A DNA stretch of 6,284 nt from JAAYGD01 sp964428195 (GTDB taxonomy: Bacteria > Bacillota_I > Bacilli_A > RF39 > UBA660). The stretch spans positions 1 to 6,284 of the forward strand of contig CAYRXC010000035.1 of assembly GCA_964428195.1 (NCBI GenBank). Reading direction: 5' to 3'. The notes below the pieces were generated by a model that worked only from the letters and a program-made list of their open reading frames with translations, was not told where the DNA came from and did no database searches. Numbering within the stretch: position 1 is the stretch's first letter; each line of letters opens with the position of its first letter. The position numbers and the translations under genes were made by a program. This document shows, piece by piece, positions 1 to 5,514 of the stretch.

Positions 1-343
1 CCAAATTTGGTTTTTCATCTGTTTTAACTTCATAATAATATATTTCAATTTTTTTATTATTACCTATTTTAGGCCAATCTTTATAATAACCAATTGCACA
101 AGCAAAAGCGTCTATTTTTTTTAAGTTCAAATTAATTCCAGTTTCTTCAATTATTTCTCTATTGATTGTGTCAATTAATTCCTCATCTGCTTCTTGAGTG
201 CCACCAGGAAATTGATACTCATTATTTGAATATCCTAACAATAATTCGTTTTTTGAATTTACTAATAAAATTTTTACCTTTCTCACTAATTCTGTCATAT
301 CTTCTTCTTTAAGATTATTGACATTTTTTATTATTTTTTTCAT
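1..343 (-). CDS. NUDIX hydrolase, 3' end beyond window (partial)
   Basis: The gene starts at ATG 343-341 and stays open for 114 codons to the window edge, so the C-terminus is missing. NUDIX enzymes hydrolyse nucleoside diphosphates linked to another moiety, using Mg2+. The NUDIX box GX5EX7REUXEEXGU is complete at residues 48-70: G48, E54, R62, E63, E66, E67, G69. It is preceded by the usual YQFPGG. A strong ribosome site, GGAGGA (351-356), lies 7 nt upstream of the ATG. Over the visible length it aligns without gaps with the NUDIX protein at 1988-2518, sharing VNSKNE, LLGY, YQFPGG, KDWP and EIYxxEV. It has its own candidate promoter. The substrate is unknown. The usual EEGE inside the box is EADE here, which keeps the required glutamates. 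I am confident of the family and the start. Confidence 0.93.
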   Translation of the reverse strand, partial: MKKIIKNVNNLKEEDMTELVRKVKILLVNSKNELLLGYSNNEYQFPGGTQEADEELIDTINREIIEETGINLNLKKIDAFACAIGYYKDWPKIGNNKKIEIYYYEVKTDEKPNL

Positions 344-350
344 ACAATTT

Positions 351-356
351 TCCTCC
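351..356 (-). promoter_or_regulatory. Ribosome binding site GGAGGA
   Basis: The minus strand reads GGAGGA, then seven bases, then ATG at 343. This near-perfect Shine-Dalgarno site fixes the start of the partial NUDIX gene, whose frame runs off the left edge of the window. Confidence 0.85.
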
Positions 357-365
357 GATTCTTAA

Positions 366-394
366 TTTATATATAATCTTTTAAATACTTTCAA
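366..394 (-). promoter_or_regulatory. Candidate sigma-70/sigma-A promoter for the partial NUDIX gene
   Basis: On the minus strand there is TTGAAA (394-389), a 17 nt spacer, and TATAAA (371-366). That places the transcription start near 359 and leaves a short leader of about 16 nt holding the GGAGGA ribosome site. The -35 matches consensus at five of six positions and the -10 at five of six. AT-rich DNA yields such matches by chance, so the support is the spacing and the position directly upstream of a gene. An alternative -10, TATATA (373-368), has 15 nt spacing. Confidence 0.5.
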
Positions 395-411
395 TTGATT
401 TTTTTATTTTT

Positions 412-428
412 CCAAAAATATATTTTGG
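412..428. repeat. Short AT-rich palindrome upstream of NUDIX promoter
   Basis: The plus strand reads CCAAAA, five bases, TTTTGG: a 6-bp inverted repeat. It lies between the P-loop kinase stop and the promoter of the partial NUDIX gene. In the minus-strand direction it is followed by an A-rich, not T-rich, stretch, so it is not a standard intrinsic terminator for that direction. A near-copy lies at 2566-2582 upstream of the paralogous NUDIX gene. It could be an operator or a chance AT-rich palindrome. Confidence 0.35.
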
Positions 429-465
429 AGATTTAACAATTCATCTGTTTCTATTAATATTTCTT

Positions 466-1116
466 TTATTGAACACCCTTATTTTTTTTCTTAATTAATG
501 CTTTATTACAAGATTTTTTTGTTAGTTTATTAAATTGTTCAACTAGTTCTACTGGAGAATACAATTTTGAATCTAATTCAACTTCCTCTACCCCTGGAAT
601 GTTACAAACATTAATCCATTCTTTTCTCTCAGCAGTTGTTTGTAATTCAACATCTTCCAAAGAAACTGCTCTTAATTCTCTTTTTCCTTCTTTATTTCTA
701 TTAATTGCTCTTTCCAATAGCGTGTTACTTGGACAATAGATATGAACAGCTATAACTCTAATATCCGAATCTAATAGTCTATTAATTAAACTAGAAGATA
801 TAGTTGGAACATATTTTTGATAAATGTTAGCTCCTGAATTATCAGTTTTAAAATTTCTATCCATTTGAAGTGCATAATGAATGTCTGAAATTACATAATC
901 ATTATTTTGACAAACCTTTAAAAACCAATCATCTGCATTTTGAGAATCAACATATTTAAAAGTATCTTCTTTTGGAATATTTTTTGATTCAGCACAATCA
1001 AAAAATGCTTTTACTCTTCTGTATTTCAAACTTCCTTCAACATCACTATTCAATAAATTTGTGAATGTGCTTTTTCCACTTGCAGATGCTCCACCAACTA
1101 ATACTAACGTCTTCAT
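466..1116 (-). CDS. P-loop small-molecule kinase / AAA-like NTPase
   Basis: This 216-residue protein has an N-terminal Walker A motif, GGASASGKST (residues 8-17), directly after a hydrophobic first strand. That is the layout of the uridine-kinase/phosphoribulokinase and small nucleoside-kinase families. VISDIH (75-80) is a plausible Walker B or substrate-binding aspartate strand. A basic stretch, LLERAINRNKEGKRELR (about 133-149), resembles the arginine-rich lid of such kinases. The tail is lysine-rich. The likely role is ATP-dependent phosphorylation of a small molecule; the substrate cannot be told. The start at ATG 1116 is supported by GAGG (1124-1127) with a 7 nt spacer. It lies 68 nt downstream of the HAD gene. 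That gap contains TATAAT-like strings but no properly spaced -35, so read-through from the NUDIX promoter is the simplest model. A resistance-type phosphotransferase is an alternative. Confidence 0.85.
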   Translation of the reverse strand: MKTLVLVGGASASGKSTFTNLLNSDVEGSLKYRRVKAFFDCAESKNIPKEDTFKYVDSQNADDWFLKVCQNNDYVISDIHYALQMDRNFKTDNSGANIYQKYVPTISSSLINRLLDSDIRVIAVHIYCPSNTLLERAINRNKEGKRELRAVSLEDVELQTTAERKEWINVCNIPGVEEVELDSKLYSPVELVEQFNKLTKKSCNKALIKKKNKGVQ

Positions 1117-1184
1117 TTCTTCACCTCATTATATTTTAGTTAAAATTCTATATCATTCAAATCGTCACATAATTATAAATTATT

Positions 1185-1967
1185 TTAATTAATAGATTCC
1201 AAATATTCTGCAACTCCATCATCGTCATTACTTTTTATTACAATATCTGCATGAGCTTTTATATCATTGTTTGAATTATTAACTGCAACACTTATGCCCG
1301 CTATTTCAAACATTGGAATATCATTATAATCATTTCCTATTGCTATTGTATTTTTGATTGGAATATTTAAATATTTTGATAATATTAGTAACGCTTGTCC
1401 TTTTGATGAATTACTATTTATTACACTAAACCACTGTTCTTTTTCATGTGAATTAGAAAAATTATTTATTGTTAATCCTATTTCTATTGTATGTTTTTTA
1501 AACTCTTCTATTTTGTCTCTATCATTATCTAAAATCATACATTGTTTCACTTTGTTTTCTTCAAAGAATTTATACATATCTATTTCATTTGATAATAACT
1601 TTTGTTTGTCATTTCTAATAAAATGAGTTGCATATTCGGTTTCATCTACAACAAATATTATTCTAATATTATTTTCTTTTGCATAATTATATAATTCTAT
1701 ACAATTATTTTTTTCAATATAAGCCGCAAATACTAATTCTTTTTTATAATTATCATATATTTCTGTTCCATTTGATGATATATATATTTGGCTTGCTAGT
1801 GATTCATCTGCTATTTTTTTTGTATGATAACGTGGTCTTGCAGTACATATTACTACATAATTTCCTTGATCAACAAGTTTTGATATGATATTTTTTGTTC
1901 TATCTGAGATAGTTCCATCATCATGTCTAAGTGTACCATCACTATCAATCGCAATCAAATATTTCAA
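1185..1967 (-). CDS. Cof-type HAD-superfamily phosphatase
   Basis: This 260-residue protein is typical in length for the Cof/HAD-IIB family of cytosolic Mg2+-dependent phosphatases acting on sugar phosphates, FMN, PLP and similar substrates. All four HAD motifs are visible: DxDGTL with nucleophile D8 and acid/base D10; T42 in CTAR; K189 in SSKGQAL; and GNDYND (201-206) with the metal-binding aspartates. Family hallmarks SSNGTEI (64-70), VAVNNSNNDIKAHAD (about 217-231) and DGVAEYL near the C-terminus are also present. A cap domain fills residues of about 80-180. The start is TTG at 1967: GGGGTGA (1974-1980) lies 6 nt upstream, and the first residues give the expected strand before the catalytic aspartate. 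It follows the NUDIX stop by 20 nt, so the two are probably co-transcribed. The exact substrate is unknown. Confidence 0.95.
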   Translation of the reverse strand: MKYLIAIDSDGTLRHDDGTISDRTKNIISKLVDQGNYVVICTARPRYHTKKIADESLASQIYISSNGTEIYDNYKKELVFAAYIEKNNCIELYNYAKENNIRIIFVVDETEYATHFIRNDKQKLLSNEIDMYKFFEENKVKQCMILDNDRDKIEEFKKHTIEIGLTINNFSNSHEKEQWFSVINSNSSKGQALLILSKYLNIPIKNTIAIGNDYNDIPMFEIAGISVAVNNSNNDIKAHADIVIKSNDDDGVAEYLESIN

Positions 1968-1973
1968 AATAAA

Positions 1974-1980
1974 TCACCCC
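1974..1980 (-). promoter_or_regulatory. Ribosome binding site supporting a TTG start
   Basis: The minus strand reads GGGGTGA, six bases, then TTG at 1967. It matches the GAGGTGA form of the Shine-Dalgarno site except at one base. No in-frame ATG offers a better start, and the HAD motif begins eight codons in, so TTG initiation is favoured. Confidence 0.7.
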
Positions 1981-1987
1981 AATTCAA

Positions 1988-2518
1988 TTAATTTTCTACT
2001 TCAGTAAATTTACTATCTTTATATTCTTTAAATATTTCTAACATTTCAGGAACAATTACTTCGTTCTTTGGATTGTCGGGGATACTATCTACTAGAATTT
2101 TTTCAACATCATCTAAACTAATATAACGTAGTTCAAAATTATTTTTTCTTTCTCCCTCATCATAATTTGTATTCTCTAAATTATATTTTTCATCAGTATT
2201 AACTTCAAAAAAATAAATTTCAGAACATCTATTTACACCTTCAGATGGCCAATCCTTATTATAATATCTTATTGCAAAGAATGGATTAGCTTCTGTTATA
2301 TCAAGTTCAATTCCAGTTTCCTCTTGAACTTCCCTTTTTAAACAATCTACTAACGTTTCTCCTTCTTCTAAATGTCCTCCAGGAAATTGGTATGTTTTAT
2401 TACAATACCCTAATAACACTTCATTTTTTGAATTAACTATTAAAGCTTTTGTTCTTGTTACAGTTTCTGTTATATCTTCTAGAGTTAAATTCTTATGATT
2501 ATGTAATATTTCTCTCAT
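1988..2518 (-). CDS. NUDIX hydrolase (full length)
   Basis: This 176-residue protein has an intact NUDIX box at residues 48-70: G48, E54, R62, E63, E66, E67, G69. It is preceded by TYQFPGG. The family cleaves nucleoside diphosphate derivatives (dNTPs, NDP-sugars, ADP-ribose, Nm-type caps); the substrate here is unknown. An in-frame ATG exists at 2533, but I prefer 2518. AAGGAG (2525-2530) sits 6 nt upstream of 2518 and would lie inside the longer frame; no Shine-Dalgarno site precedes 2533; the predicted transcript start is only about 6 nt before 2533; and the paralogue at 1-343 aligns residue for residue from this Met. A TGATATAAT promoter lies just upstream. The HAD gene follows after 20 nt. 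The C-terminal 60 residues are acidic and unassigned. Confidence 0.94.
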   Translation of the reverse strand: MREILHNHKNLTLEDITETVTRTKALIVNSKNEVLLGYCNKTYQFPGGHLEEGETLVDCLKREVQEETGIELDITEANPFFAIRYYNKDWPSEGVNRCSEIYFFEVNTDEKYNLENTNYDEGERKNNFELRYISLDDVEKILVDSIPDNPKNEVIVPEMLEIFKEYKDSKFTEVEN

Positions 2519-2524
2519 AATTTT

Positions 2525-2530
2525 CTCCTT
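2525..2530 (-). promoter_or_regulatory. Ribosome binding site that decides the NUDIX start
   Basis: The minus strand reads AAGGAG, six bases (AAAATT), then ATG at 2518. This site lies downstream of the alternative ATG at 2533, so it supports the shorter, 176-residue protein. The paralogous gene at the left edge has a similar purine block (GGAGGAAAATTGT) before its own ATG. Confidence 0.8.
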
Positions 2531-2545
2531 CATTATTTCAATTAA

Positions 2546-2574
2546 ATTATATCATCAATAATCTCAAAAATAAA
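2546..2574 (-). promoter_or_regulatory. Candidate extended -10 promoter for NUDIX-HAD-kinase genes
   Basis: The minus strand carries TGATATAAT (2554-2546): a perfect TATAAT -10 with the TGn extension. At 17 nt spacing the -35 position (2574-2569) reads TTTATT, which is a weak match; extended -10 promoters tolerate this. The expected transcript start is near 2539, inside the 51-base gap after the upstream kinase gene. This separates the NUDIX-HAD-P-loop kinase block from the APH/radical SAM block, although read-through is possible because no terminator is visible. Confidence 0.55.
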
Positions 2575-2582
2575 TATTTTGG
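2566..2582. repeat. Near-copy of the AT-rich palindrome at 412-428
   Basis: The plus strand reads CAAAAATAAATATTTTGG at about 2565-2582. The 412-428 element reads CCAAAAATATATTTTGG, so this copy differs by a two-base insertion and one change in the flank. It overlaps the -35 position of the NUDIX promoter and precedes a paralogous gene, as the other copy does. This could be a shared operator or a remnant of duplication. Chance is a real alternative in DNA this rich in A and T. Confidence 0.3.
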
Positions 2583-2584
2583 CA

Positions 2585-3490
2585 TTATTTCATTAGTGCT
2601 TTGCTTTTTTCAAATAGTACATCTTTATATAGTTGATGTGATGGATATACTAGCATCCATCTTAAAGCATTAGCACAATTATATGTTAATACTTTTTCAT
2701 TAAAGTTCTTATTACATACCACTTCTGGATAGGTTTCTCTAAAGTATCCCATTATGTCTTTATAATCTTCTGGATTAATTTGTTTTTTATTACCTTTTTG
2801 AATAAGACCATTTGGATCTTGACACATACGATTAATAGAATCAAATTCTTTTTCGATTGGAGAAATAGAACTAAATTCATAATCGAGTAATTTTATTTGT
2901 TCTCTATTATAAATAATATTATTAAAATGAATATCTCCATGTACAAAACAAAATTCAGAATCTATTATGTAATTTTCAAATACATTTGATAAGTTCAATA
3001 AATAATCTATTTCAGCAGTAGAAAGATACCCTTCGTTAGCTAATCTTTCAATATAATTTTTAATTTTTAAATTAAAATTAACAAAATAATTTGAATCAGT
3101 TCCTTTAACACTATGTAGTTTTTTCATAATATCAGTTATTTTTGATATTATCTCTTGTCTTTCTTTTATGTCTATACTTCCCCAAACGTCTACTAAATTA
3201 GTTCCTTTAACTTTTTCTAGTAATATAAATATATAAGGGAAGTTGTTTTTATTAGTATTAAATGAAATTAATTGAGGATGAAAGTCATAATTACTAGAAT
3301 TGTAAAAACTTATTTCATTTAACACATTAGGTTCACCATTAGTAGTTGCACAGACTTTAAGAACATATCTATCATCTATGTTAAATAGCAAATTATTAAA
3401 ACCAATGCTAATTTGTTCCATTTTACTTATTTGATCCAAACCTATATAGTTAGTTATTTTTAATAATTCTTCTTTTGATAATTTATTCAT
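2585..3490 (-). CDS. APH/choline-kinase-fold phosphotransferase (intact)
   Basis: This 301-residue protein is a normal length for the APH/choline kinase family, which transfers the ATP gamma-phosphate to hydroxyls on small molecules. The N-lobe has YVLKV with ATP-binding K45 and a helix-C glutamate, probably E59. The hinge region is FILLEKVKGTNL (about 88-99). The Brenner-type catalytic loop HGDIHFNN (184-191) carries base D186 and metal-binding N191, and LLDYE (201-205) carries metal-binding D203. The start at 3490 overlaps the nucleotidyltransferase stop as ATGA, suggesting translational coupling; a G-rich site, GGGGGT, lies just upstream. Sequence cannot distinguish an antibiotic kinase from a choline, ethanolamine, homoserine or sugar kinase. 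Coupling to a nucleotidyltransferase argues for a biosynthetic role by analogy with LicA-LicC. It differs clearly from the other kinase at 5042-5967. Confidence 0.9.
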   Translation of the reverse strand: MNKLSKEELLKITNYIGLDQISKMEQISIGFNNLLFNIDDRYVLKVCATTNGEPNVLNEISFYNSSNYDFHPQLISFNTNKNNFPYIFILLEKVKGTNLVDVWGSIDIKERQEIISKITDIMKKLHSVKGTDSNYFVNFNLKIKNYIERLANEGYLSTAEIDYLLNLSNVFENYIIDSEFCFVHGDIHFNNIIYNREQIKLLDYEFSSISPIEKEFDSINRMCQDPNGLIQKGNKKQINPEDYKDIMGYFRETYPEVVCNKNFNEKVLTYNCANALRWMLVYPSHQLYKDVLFEKSKALMK

Positions 3491-4101
3491 TGATTACCCC
3501 CTAAATTGTTTTTGTACAATTTTTTTAAATGTCCTTTATTATACGGTAATATTTTTATTAATTCAAGATAATCATCTGGTGTATTAATATTAATAAACAA
3601 ATCATCTATGCGATAAAACCTAGGTATTTCTTGTTTGTTATATAAAACGCCATCAAAAGCGTGATATATAGTCTTTGTTTTATCAGTAAAAGAGTCGATT
3701 TGCCTTTTAAATAAATCATAATCTATTACCTTTATAGCAATAATTGCCTTACTATTTCCATAAAACATAACATCATTTACTTCTGAATTCACTATTGTAC
3801 TAATACATTTATCTAAATAAAAAGTATCTCCATACAAAAAAGTAGTTTCTTTATTCAAGTAGTCAAAAGCATATTGGTTATGATACATATTTGGATAATC
3901 AGATTCAATTCTAGGAATGTCAGTAATTTCATGCCTTGAATCATGTGATGAAATCAATATATTATTACAATTGTTCTCTCTTAATAATCTTACTGTTCTT
4001 TCAAGTAATGATTCATCTATTATTTTAATTGACTGCTTTGAATCACCATTATAATTATTCCATCTTATCCCTTTTCCATCAGACATAATTATATATTGCA
4101 T
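3487..4101 (-). CDS. GT-A fold nucleotidyltransferase (MobA-like NTP transferase)
   Basis: This 204-residue protein resembles small NTP transferases that join an NMP to a phosphorylated sugar or alcohol. The N-terminal loop DGKGIRW (8-14) corresponds to the GGxGxR nucleotide-binding loop, and K22 in SKQSIKI to the conserved PKxL lysine. LLERTVRLLRENN (about 32-44) follows the family pattern. YGDTFY (90-95) supplies metal-binding D92. NINTPDDY (171-178) matches the C-terminal D-x-TPxDY element. The first glycine of the loop is replaced (SDG), and the proline before K22 is serine, so it is a divergent member. AGGGGTGG-type ribosome bases precede ATG 4101. It lies 20 nt after the radical SAM gene and overlaps the next kinase by ATGA. 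A kinase-cytidylyltransferase pair is a reasonable hypothesis; nucleotide and acceptor are unknown. Confidence 0.8.
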   Translation of the reverse strand: MQYIIMSDGKGIRWNNYNGDSKQSIKIIDESLLERTVRLLRENNCNNILISSHDSRHEITDIPRIESDYPNMYHNQYAFDYLNKETTFLYGDTFYLDKCISTIVNSEVNDVMFYGNSKAIIAIKVIDYDLFKRQIDSFTDKTKTIYHAFDGVLYNKQEIPRFYRIDDLFININTPDDYLELIKILPYNKGHLKKLYKNNLGGNQ

Positions 4102-4121
4102 AGAGTTCCACCCCTCTTTTG

Positions 4122-5045
4122 CTATTTCCTAGTTAATTTTTTTACTTTATCTGTAGATAATTCTCTAATATCATCTATATTTAATGCCCCTAATTTATCT
4201 CCAAGACACCATGTTCTATCATTATAAAAATCTTTATACAAATATATTTGACCATCTACATATTCCCCTATTTCATATCCGGGTTTACTAATACAAGTGC
4301 ATCCATAAACACTATTATCAGGAGCAATTACAACTTTTTGAACACCAGCACTACATTTGAACCTATTTTCGCTTGATACAGTATCAGCACCAAAAGTTCC
4401 ACTTCTTGCTACTTCTAAATCTGATATATCGTATTTTGATCTAGCTTCATGTATTTGAGTAAAAAAACTATCATAATCAGCAGGTGATAAATCTAGGTTT
4501 ATTAAATTTTTAGCTCTACCCTGATTAAATATTTTATTAAACTCTATACCAGTTGCACCTAGAGAGTATGCAGAATCACACATTTTTGAAATACCACCCA
4601 CATTTTTATTTGTTATTGTTGTCATAAGTACAGTTTTCATATTATTTTTTCGAAGCATATTAATAACTTCATTTAACATTTCAGGAGTAATTTTATTAAA
4701 ATCATTCTGAATCCCAAAATGATAAGACATATAAACAGTATCAATACCATTATCTTTCATCATATCAATTACTTCTGGTTCTTGAAATATTCTAAGCCCA
4801 TTTGACATTATCCAATATTGATTTGCTATTTTATATGACTTCAAATATCCTAAATCTGTTAATACTTCGGCACCATCTATCCTAACGTGTTTTCCCTCAT
4901 CGACAAATTTTTGAGTTAATTTTGCTAAATCTTCTGGATCTCTATTGCCTTTATACCCTATGTAACAATGAGTACAAGCTACATTGCACTTTGAACAAGC
5001 CATTAATATAACTCTTTTTCCTTCATATTTTTCTAATTCTCTCAT
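4122..5045 (-). CDS. Radical SAM enzyme with SPASM/Twitch-like C-terminus
   Basis: This 307-residue protein has the radical SAM cluster motif CNVACTHC, CX3CX2C with C20, C24 and C27, followed by Tyr28. It would bind a [4Fe-4S] cluster and cleave S-adenosylmethionine to start radical chemistry in the cytosol. DGAE (57-60) occupies the usual GGE SAM-binding strand. Towards the C-terminus C231, C249, C251 and C280 remain, with a KVVIAPDNSVYGC stretch that looks like the first half of a SPASM/Twitch auxiliary-cluster domain. The full seven-cysteine SPASM pattern is absent. SPASM proteins include RiPP maturases and sulfatase maturases, but no precursor peptide or sulfatase is present here. ATG 5045 overlaps the stop of the upstream kinase (ATGA), and AGGAG lies upstream within it. 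The substrate is unknown, and may be the metabolite handled by the neighbouring kinases and nucleotidyltransferase. Confidence 0.92.
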   Translation of the reverse strand: MRELEKYEGKRVILMACSKCNVACTHCYIGYKGNRDPEDLAKLTQKFVDEGKHVRIDGAEVLTDLGYLKSYKIANQYWIMSNGLRIFQEPEVIDMMKDNGIDTVYMSYHFGIQNDFNKITPEMLNEVINMLRKNNMKTVLMTTITNKNVGGISKMCDSAYSLGATGIEFNKIFNQGRAKNLINLDLSPADYDSFFTQIHEARSKYDISDLEVARSGTFGADTVSSENRFKCSAGVQKVVIAPDNSVYGCTCISKPGYEIGEYVDGQIYLYKDFYNDRTWCLGDKLGALNIDDIRELSTDKVKKLTRK

Positions 5046-5488
5046 ACACTTTCTCTCCTCAAAGCTTTAATTTTTACTTTTTTATACCAATTTGGTACTT
5101 CTCCATTTAATTCGTTGGTAGTATTTATAAAATTATTGGTAGCAGATAATCCATGGGATAATCCTAAATTATCAGTTCTAATAGAATATTGTATATAGTC
5201 TAAACAATATAAACATCCACAAAATGTATATACTTTCCAAAATTCTTCTGGGATATTATTTTCAAAATATCCATTAACTAATCCAGTATAGTAATCATCA
5301 TTATTTAGCAAACAAGAATTACTTGCCAAATCATACCAAGATAATCCATTATCACATACATCTAAGTCAATAAATACCATTTGGCCTTCTGGTCTTATCA
5401 TTATATTTCCCGCATGAATATCTCCATGTACTACCGATGTAGTAACGTTTTTTAACAAATACAGATTTTTTTCCAAGTATTCAAACAT
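5042..5488 (-). CDS. C-terminal half of the split APH-family kinase
   Basis: This 148-residue frame contains the catalytic lobe: HGDIHAGNIM (21-30) with base D23 and N28, then FIDLD (39-43) with metal-binding D41. It also has the helical C-terminus typical of APH kinases (EEFWKVY, VPNWYKK). It lacks the ATP-binding N-lobe, so alone it should be inactive. ATG 5488 has no good ribosome site, and the frame is open upstream through the A tract, so independent initiation is unlikely. Its TGA stop overlaps the next ATG. Confidence 0.7.
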   Translation of the reverse strand: MFEYLEKNLYLLKNVTTSVVHGDIHAGNIMIRPEGQMVFIDLDVCDNGLSWYDLASNSCLLNNDDYYTGLVNGYFENNIPEEFWKVYTFCGCLYCLDYIQYSIRTDNLGLSHGLSATNNFINTTNELNGEVPNWYKKVKIKALRRESV

Positions 5489-5514
5489 CTTATTAATATC
5501 TTCATTAATGATTC

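Noticed and set aside
412..428. Palindrome considered as an intrinsic terminator for the P-loop kinase gene
   Set aside because: In the direction of transcription the stem is followed by an A-rich run, not a T run, and the stem has only two G-C pairs. It does not meet the usual form.
1117..1184. TATAAT strings considered as a promoter for the P-loop kinase gene
   Set aside because: Neither TATAAT (1172-1177 or 1128-1133, minus strand) has a fair -35 at 16-18 nt or a TGn extension, and one overlaps the ribosome site. In AT-rich DNA this is not enough.
1354..1888. Plus-strand open frames at 1354-1626 and 1679-1888
   Set aside because: They lie antisense to the HAD phosphatase, whose motifs are complete. 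Their products are hydrophobic, low-complexity translations expected from the reverse of AT-rich coding DNA, with no recognisable domain.
5486..5488. ATG considered as a true independent start for the kinase C-half
   Set aside because: No Shine-Dalgarno site at usable distance, the frame is open upstream to the A tract, and the protein would lack the ATP-binding lobe.
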